Assembly: GCF_011386835.1 (NCBI RefSeq)
Contig: NC_088799.1
Span: forward strand, 71,691,302 to 71,755,301
Source of the DNA: Chrysemys picta bellii
Taxonomy: Eukaryota; Chordata; Testudines; Emydidae
Length of the DNA stretch: 64,000 nucleotides
Direction: 5' to 3'
Shown: positions 56,673-64,000 of the stretch, piece after piece
Layout: each line of letters begins with the position of its first letter
Numbering within the stretch: position 1 is the stretch's first letter
Notes under the pieces: generated by a model
Database searches by the model: none
The model's input: the letters and a program-made list of their open reading frames with translations, nothing else
What the model was told of the DNA's origin: nothing
Made by a program: the position numbers and the translations under genes

Positions 56673-58585
56673 TACTCTTTATAAAATCAGACTTTAAGCT
56701 TTCCCAGATTTGTACTTTTAGATATAGCACACTGTATATATTGGGGATAAATTAGCTGAAATAGTAATAGCTGAAAATTGTCTGAACTCCCTGTTTGCCT
56801 ACAGACTAGGAAAGACAGAGTTGCAGTTGCTAAAAGCATTAAGGACTCTCACCGTTACCACTTTAGCAATTTGCACCTTAGACAAATGATTTGTAGCACT
56901 CAGATTGAATCATGGAAGAATGGTGACCTCAGACATGCTCATGCCGTTTTGGTGCTGCATTTATCTTTCAGCTGAGCAGATTCTAGTTGTGGAGTGTTAA
57001 AATCTATTCTGTGTAAAGGAATTGTAAAAACTTATTTCTCAGAATGGGGACAGTTTCAATTTCAAGTATGTCCAACTACTTTTTTAAATTAATGACTAAA
57101 TTTAATTGAAAGAAATGACAAACTTAATAGCTTAACTAGAAACACTCATAATATTATTACTTTCTAGAATCTAGTGCTGTAATGAAGTAACCTTAAATAA
57201 CCTTGAGTGGATGGACTGGGAATCTTGTTCCTTTTAATAGCTGAGTAGTAATAGCCTAACTTCAGCTGGTTGGCAGCACATACTGCAGTCTGTCTGAACA
57301 ATGCAAAGTAAAACTTTTTGCATTAAGAGTGAGGTGGTCTCATGGGCAGCTAACCCCTGCTGTTTGATACTTTTGACATGTAACTGGCAGAAAGGTTTCA
57401 ATCATGGAAAACCTATCAGGATCAGTACTCAGACTGGGAGGAAAAATGGTGATATGATCGAATTATTTCTCTGCTGTTAACTCTTTCTCTCCTCCTGCCC
57501 TTCCATTCCCCTAAGAAGGAAGCAGTAAGAAGCATGGGCACTTACCTGGATCACATTCTAATCTGAACTCACACACTGGGCAGAACTTTGTGCAATCTTA
57601 GTACTTTAAAAGCCTTTCATCTTGTACTAGGAGCCAAATCCTGCAGTTCTCACTTTGGCAAAACTCCCATTGGATATTCAGGACATAATTCTTCTCTTAC
57701 TTTCACCTGTGTAATTCTGGACCCTTGTTTAGAGTTACTCCTGGCTTACCTTGAGGTTAGACCAGAATCAGGCCCTGGGAAAGACTGTGGGTGAACTTCA
57801 GAGACAATTTAAAATATAGTGAATATATAAAATATTTGAAGTATGGAAAAACTCCTGCCCTACTCGTGGAATTCCAGATTTGTTAAGGTGGAGATTACCC
57901 AAACATAACTGGATCCTTTGTGGCGTAAACTGAATATTTCTTTCCATGGTTATGAGTATATTGGTCTCAATACATTGTTATGGTTTCCTTCAAAATCCAC
58001 CATTTCGTTAAAAGTTAAAATGAAAAGAGCATCCATTCTTGGTGGCCTGTTCCTTCGTATTGTCCTTTACTGCTGAGATCCTGCTATGATTGAGGCCTTG
58101 AGAGATGAAGGAATTCAGAGAAAAGAGTAGCCATTTCTAGTAAAGTGACAAAGAAACCTAATATGAGCCACTCTCTGAACTCTTTGCTGAGATTACAAAT
58201 ATGTACATATTCTTTGGTTACCAATATTTTAGAAAGGATCAAAAAAATCCTTTTAGATGATTCTCTACTCTTATACCACTTTTCCCCCAGTATAACTCAT
58301 GGATTTCAATAGAGTTACAATGGTGTAAAACTGGTGTAATGCAGTGGAGAATCATACCCTTACTTAGTATTTGGTAACTATATACAGTCATTTCGGGCAT
58401 TATAATCACATCTTCTTTCTACGTGGACATTTGCCCTTTCCCTTCAAGATGGTGGCCATTGCAGTTCATCTGACTGAGAGGCTAAAAGGCAGTCTCCACT
58501 AAATCTGCCATTAACTCTGCTGTGTACTAGGGTGCTAGGAAATTTGGCTGGAGGAGGATTGAGGAGGGTGGTAAATATCCTTCTC
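56673..58585. other. Gene-free AT-rich stretch
   Basis: 57624-57776 (GAGCCAAATCCTGCAGTTCT ... GACCAGAATCAGGCCC) and 58262-58360 are degenerate palindromic short repeats of one ancient-looking family. No gene recognised. Confidence 0.45.
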
Positions 58586-58588
58586 TTA

Positions 58589-58867
58589 GGGTACGTCTAT
58601 ACTTACCTCCGGGTTCGGCGGTAAGCAGTCGATCTTCTGGGATCGATTTATCGCATCTTGTCTAGACAGAAGTGCTCGCCGTCGACGCTGGTACTCCTGC
58701 TCCGCGAGAGGAGTACGCGGAGTCAACGGGGAAGCCTGCCTGCCGCGTGTGGACCCGTGGTAAATACCTTGTAGTTCGAACTAAGGTACTTCGACTTCAG
58801 CTACGTTATTCACGTAGCTGAAGTTGCGTATCTTAGTTTGAACTGGGGGGTGAGTGTGGACCAGCCC
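58589..58867. mobile_element. Harbinger MITE with TTA TSD
   Basis: Begins GGGTACGTCTATACT and ends AGTGTGGACCAGCCC, an inverted pair closely related to the termini of the Harbinger element at 24943. TTA flanks both sides (58586-58588, 58868-58870), the Harbinger target. The internal palindrome CTTCAGCTACGTTATTCACG continues as its complement TAGCTGAAG. 279 bp, non-coding, CpG-rich. Confidence 0.9.
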
Positions 58868-58870
58868 TTA

Positions 58871-60696
58871 GAGAGTATTCATAGCCCTGCACTAATGAGG
58901 ATGAGGAGGAAAGATGATCTCATTTTTTAAACCTTCCGTGCAGCTGTCCAGTGAGCTGCCTCAGTGTCATTCTCCACCCCAGGGGGTGCTGAGACTGTCT
59001 GTGGCAGGGTTTGATTTTCTGGTGATATTTGCCACAGTCATGGCACTGCAGTAGGTTTCTCACAACAGGGGTAATTGCCTACGTTTTTAAAAGCGTCACC
59101 ATTTGTCTTTCACTCTCACATCCGCCCACAGTAGCTTCATCTTCTTGTCTTCTTCCCCAATGTTTATTTTTTGTTTGTTTGCACATCTTTTTTCCTACTT
59201 CATGACTCATTTTTTCCTTGCAGCTCCTGTACAATAAATAGCTTTGTGACACATGGGCACCCAGTGCAAATCATTGTGGAAATTCAGGGGGAAGACTTGG
59301 CGCTTGGTAAAGGGATGCTGAGCTGCCAACTCTCCTTTCAGAACTTTGGTAAGCTCCGCCAGCTAATGGTGGCACATTGAGAGCTGCTTTGTGTGAATCT
59401 CACAACCATTTGTTCTGTGGTGTTACAGATGTGAGTGACTTACTCAGTGGGATGCATGTACATAACATACAAAATATGCACAGAATGTTAGAAGTCATGC
59501 TGTGGAGAGACTTATCTTTGATTTGGAAGAGAATCAGTTCACCACCTCAGAATCTTGATACGAATAAACAACCATGACCCTCAATTCTCATGTGTATTCT
59601 TACATAATACCCTTTGTTTCCAATGGATGCAGCTGTAGCTTCTCAGCAGCAGCCTTAAAAACTGCTACACTGAGACTGGTGAACGTCCGCCCACAGGCCC
59701 TGATTCAGCATAGCACTAAAGCCTATATTAAGTCCACCTCTATTAAATGCTAATGAAGCATTTAATCATGTGCTAAAGTGCTTTGTTGAATCAGGGCCAT
59801 AGAGTCTAATCTTGTGGTTCTTATTTAAGGAAGTCATTGGGATTCTTACTTGAGGGAGGACACGAGCCTATAGCCCATGGAGGATAGAGTATAAGGCCCT
59901 CTCTCTACATATGCTTAACTTCTTGTGTGGTCACACGGACTTCAATAGAACTCCTCATAATGTGTGAATTAAGCATGTGCCTATGTCTTTACAGGATCCA
60001 GTACCTAAGTGAGGCACAATTGTAACTGTGCCTGTTACATAGCACCAGCTAGCACAGTGATATTTTCCCATGTTTTCAGTGTCTCATCCTGGTGTCACTG
60101 GATAGACAATATACACGTCAGTCTCGCTGTATGGGGAATTGTGTTGTTAAAAAAAGGATAATAATCTATTAATAGGATCTGCATAAAAAGTATGCTGCAA
60201 CGCTGAGTAGTGGGTGTGGATAATAATGCCTTATATGCCTGCTGACTGTGCTACAAAGAAGTATCCCTGCAAAGTAGGAAAGAAAACCCTAACATTTGTG
60301 CGTGATTATGTGCTTTCTCCCTTGCATCAACATTCTTCTTTCATCTCATGCCAGATTAACTAGCTGTCAACAACTGAGACTTTCTCTGTGTTCTAGATAG
60401 GAAAAATTAAAATAAAGCCAAAGCAAACCAGCATTTTGAAGCGTGAGTCATTAAAATTTTAGATGAGTCCTGTGTGATTCTTTCATGCTCCCTAAACCGA
60501 CCGTCCCATCCCCCATTTTCTTTTTATGATATGAAAGGCTCTCTTTCTGTATGAATCTGAGGGGCAACTAGTTCCAAAATATGGGGCACATGGATCTATG
60601 AGATGGAGATTTATTTTAATTTCTGAAGACCACTGTCAGTGGGCTCCAGAATGAATGCTTAACAATGAGCATTGACACTCTTGCGCGAAATCTTTA
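58871..60696. other. Gene-free stretch with palindromic short repeats
   Basis: 59696-59798 is a clear fold-back repeat (GGCCCTGATTCAGCATAGCA ... TGCTTTGTTGAATCAGGGCC). 59915-60005 is a degraded relative. Frames at 59171-59577 have no domain. Confidence 0.55.
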
Positions 60697-60698
60697 AG

Positions 60699-61184
60699 GC
60701 TACATCTACACTTGGAGCTAGGGATGTGATTCCCAGCTTGCATAGACATACTCACGCTAGCTATCCTTGATCTAGCACTCTAAAAACAGAAGTGCAGCTG
60801 CAGAAGCACTGGCAGCAACAAGCAGTACCATAGGCTAGCCAACTCGAGTACAAACCTGTCTGGACCCCATGTGTAGGTAGTTGAAGCAAGTAGCCTGTTC
60901 TGTCCATCCTGCTGCCTGTTCTACCATGGCTACACTTCTGTTTTTAGTGTGCTAACTCAATGAGTACTAGTGTGAATACATCTACACAAGATGGGAATCA
61001 TACCCTAGCTCCAGGGAGGGGTGTGCACAAGGTGGGGGCAAGCAAGAGCATGCTCCCGCCAATAATTGGTGGGGACACAGGACTGCTCCGTCCCGAAGGC
61101 CGTGGCGGGGAGAGCGAGCTCCTCCAAAAGCCTAAAATTTTTATTCCTGTGCATGCCCCTGACTTTAAGCGTAGAGGTGTAGCC
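60699..61184. mobile_element. MITE copy B, interrupted by a hAT-like element
   Basis: The left end GGCTACATCTACACTTGG and the right end AGGTGTAGCC (reverse complement GGCTACACCT) are inverted. About 300 bp match the copy at 38057-38372. 61012-61161 lies inside: it starts CAGGGAGGGGTGTGCACA and ends TGTGCATGCCCCTG, an inverted pair, and is GC-rich. Confidence 0.6.
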
Positions 61185-62364
61185 ATTTGGTAGAAGAGCA
61201 CTCTGCTGAATCCTCATCTGGATTGGATAAAATTTGTGGCAATTTCCTTTGACTCCTGAACTTTCAGTATCAGTTAGTGATTGGTTAATGTCAGTGCTTT
61301 GGATATTAGCAAATTACTATCACAGGAGAATTATAATGCCATGTCTTGCTGTGCAACATCCTAACATGTCTCAGATTCTTGCTAGTCACAGAGCCCCTTG
61401 TCTTGAGACCCTCTTAGGAGGCACTGTACTAGGAGGATGAGCTAAAGGTGGCCTTCAGGGAAACATAAAGTAGCCTGATTGATGAAAGGAGAGCAGAGCC
61501 TATGGTTGGCAACTTTAATTAGATGTAGAATCAAAGGAATTGGTTTTGGAAGGATTTCTAATATTTATGAAGATGTTGGTACTATAACTGTAGTGCCTAA
61601 GAATCTGTGGCAAATGTGACCAGGAAGAATAATGAATATTTACAGGGTCCTTGCCCTATAAATATTGATCCCAGATTCCTATAAGGAAAGAGTGGTACCT
61701 GAATTCTGCTTTCTATAGAATGGGCATTTAACAGAGGCCGGTCCCTTTACAAAATCAGATCAAGTTGGGAGGACTTAACTATATTTTAACCCCTTTTATC
61801 CATGTCCAAAGACAGGGTTGGCATATTCTGAAGCAAAGGCTCCTATTTCTTCCCACCTGCTTATTGACTTTGCATTTGGAAGAAAGACTGATTTTTCTAT
61901 TCCAGTCTCCTTGCCAATAAAAGCTGTAAGGATTTGTGCTGGGACATGCCTACAGCATCTGTGCCATCCACCCCAATGTGCAACCTTAACAGATATATAC
62001 TGTGAAAGTTCTCAGGATACCCAGGACTGTAAGTCACCTTGCTGCCCCCTGTCTTCAGAGAGAGGTAGCCTTGCCTGTGGTGGCTGGGTGTTAGCTCCCT
62101 AACACTACTAGTCTCTTAGCCACGCAAACACTCTTTCTGAGCTATGCCAGCCCTATCTTTGCCTTGTAGGCTAAGAAGAGATGCATCCCAGCCCCTGAGT
62201 CCCCTGGAAGCGTTCCCCTACGATGTGCAGCCCCTGACACTGCTACTCACAAAAATTCCAGATTCTGTGCCCCCAAAGGAACAGTGTACTCTAGATTACC
62301 AGTTTAATGGTTACAATACAAAACAAAATCATAAAATATAAACTGGGGCCTATGCTTATTAATG
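61185..62364. other. Gene-free stretch
   Basis: Frames at 61818-62102 and 62144-62341 have no recognisable domain; the composition of 61840-62330 is like LTR or repeat sequence but ends are not visible. Confidence 0.35.
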
Positions 62365-63050
62365 TTAGGGCTTCCCCTCGCCCTCCCTTGGTTCTTGTGA
62401 CACAGACAGAAAGCAGAAGACCAGAGTTTGAAGTGCAGGCAATGCAATGTTTATTGGGGTTAACAAGCAAGCATATTCACAGCTCTGTACACCAGCAGAG
62501 CTTTTCCTTCCCCTTCCCCTTTAGCAGGCTTAATTATACTTGTAGTGCACACCCCTGATACCACCCCTTACAATTTATGGTCATGTTCTCTTTTAAAGGG
62601 TCTTGAGTCTGGGGGCTTTGGTACCACTCTTTTGTACTGCATAGGAGGGGAAGGGAGTGAGGTTGTGTACTGGCCAAGGCCACCTTTTCTTTGGGTTTTT
62701 GTGTTTCTTATACCGCTCTCCTTACCCCTCCTAACTGGTTGCTTGACCTTGTCTTGAGATAGGAGTCGAGGCAGTTGTATATTATGCTCCCAACATATCC
62801 AGAAACACTTTAGCTCTATTTCTTATCTTTTCTCATTGTGCTATAAACCCCATCTGATTGTGGACAGATGCAACATGCAGTGTCTTTGTTCTTTGTTCAC
62901 ACATGGTAGTAAGGATATATGACACAAATGATTATATTTGAAAAACCTCAAAATTGTGTATCAGGCTAATACACAGGCCTAAATGCTATATTACCATCAC
63001 TAACAAGTAATAGCTACCTTTCTTATCTAATAGAGTAGTTCCCCCCTCCC
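62365..63050 (-). mobile_element. Probable LTR remnant
   Basis: From memory, the stretch with GTGCAGGCAATGCAATGTTT and TAGTGCACACCCCTGATACC resembles a turtle endogenous retroelement LTR in minus orientation; AATAAA (minus) lies near 62450. Ends and target duplication are not resolved and no coding region is attached. Confidence 0.4.
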
Positions 63051-64000
63051 GCCCCCCAAGTTCAGTCTGTGGCAGAGCTGGCTGGTTTCACAGAAACCAG
63101 GATTCAAACTTTCATGAAAAACACCCCTGCTCCACAAGATGTTTCCTCAGTGAATGGATACAGAGTACCTCTTCCCACTCTGTTCTATACTGAAACAGTA
63201 TTTTGCTTCTGTGCATAGACAGGGTGATCTGTTATAATGTTCCTTTTTTATTTCCAAGTAGTTTCGATTGTTTACAGCTATCTCTGATGGTTTTCCGTTG
63301 AGAGTCTTGGTACGGAGCAAGGCTAGATAATGGAGCTTTAGATTACATCACTGGCTTACCGAAAAGGGGTGGCAACTCCCTCCTGTGTGAATGGACCATC
63401 ACTGAGACATATCTCCTGGCAACTAACTTTTACTCCAAGACCATAAAGCATACTTTCAACAGTTACTTTATTCCTTTAATATTACCCATACATACATCTC
63501 ACAATGATTATCAGTCTTAATAAGTTAAGAACTTTCTGTAGATACCTGACATGTTACCGCTTATGGATAAATACCCTGCAAGACATATGTCTGGTGTAGT
63601 GAGTTTGTCAGCTCTGACATGAGAGGAGTTTGCACAGAAAAGGGGACCCTTTGCCAAGGGCTCTCTGAGTCACACATATGAACTGTGTTAAATAGTAGTA
63701 AATCAACAGAACCTCACAGAGTAGGCCCCAGGCTTTAGTTGGGCAGGAACCCTTCCTCTTCCCTTGATAGCCCCAGGATGGAAAAAGTCTCCCCAGATAA
63801 ATTCTTCCTCTGAGCTATAGGGAAAGGAGAATGCAAGCCCTGTCAATGCTGTGGGTCAGACAGTACAGTGCTTACTGATTGAGTTCCCACATCACAGACT
63901 CTCAAGTGAAGGTTATTTATAGAGATTAGTCTCCTCATCTGGCGACACTTTAGTATAGGATCTGTGTGAACATTAAAACTATGCCCCATTTACTGTGCAC
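63051..64000. other. Gene-free stretch to window end
   Basis: No reading frame with a domain and no assigned repeat. Confidence 0.4.

Overview
The window looks like intergenic DNA from a vertebrate, most probably a hidden-necked (cryptodiran) turtle. The evidence is repeat content. There is a tRNA-derived SINE with a CR1-like 3' tail (about 6984-7170) of the tortoise Pol III/CryI type. There are also CR1 LINEs ending in an 8-bp tandem tail, Penelope-like elements with hammerhead ribozyme cores, and many hAT, Harbinger and pogo elements with readable target-site duplications (TSDs). The assignment rests on recognising repeat families by eye, not on a database search. I see no host protein-coding gene, tRNA gene or rRNA gene. 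All long credible reading frames belong to transposable elements.

Layout. 1-23500 is mostly AT-rich unique sequence carrying small DNA transposons: hAT elements at 3728, 5769 (with a second element nested in its right end), 10663 and 14151; GC-rich elements with internal minisatellites at 17054 and 19100-20915; a (GT)n tract; and a solo LTR at 21895-22562. 23518-33010 is a dense DNA-transposon block: a TA-flanked element carrying a 902-bp hAT insertion, a 4.8-kb Harbinger element (24943-29722), and a 2.5-kb pogo/Tigger-like element (30462-33010) with an open 442-residue transposase. 33013-49500 is largely gene-free with scattered SINEs, MITEs and a Penelope relic. 49518-50561 looks like a second solo LTR. 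51145-55998 is a CR1 LINE split by a 2703-bp transposon with CACTG ends and a TAA target duplication, which is itself split by a Penelope-type hammerhead repeat. A second CR1 3' end follows at 56070-56672, then Harbinger-type and other MITEs and an LTR-like stretch near 62.4-63.0 kb.

How the pieces work together. The Harbinger element carries a transposase whose first catalytic Asp reads Asn, a convergent two-exon Myb/SANT-like partner gene with one frameshift, and a third small reading frame inside that partner's intron. The pogo element keeps its three catalytic Asp residues and both terminal repeats, and holds an almost perfect 76-82-bp hairpin upstream of its transposase. The least conventional item is the CACTG/TAA element: its broken Cys-rich gene has no domain I can name with certainty, yet it sits between clear transposon ends.
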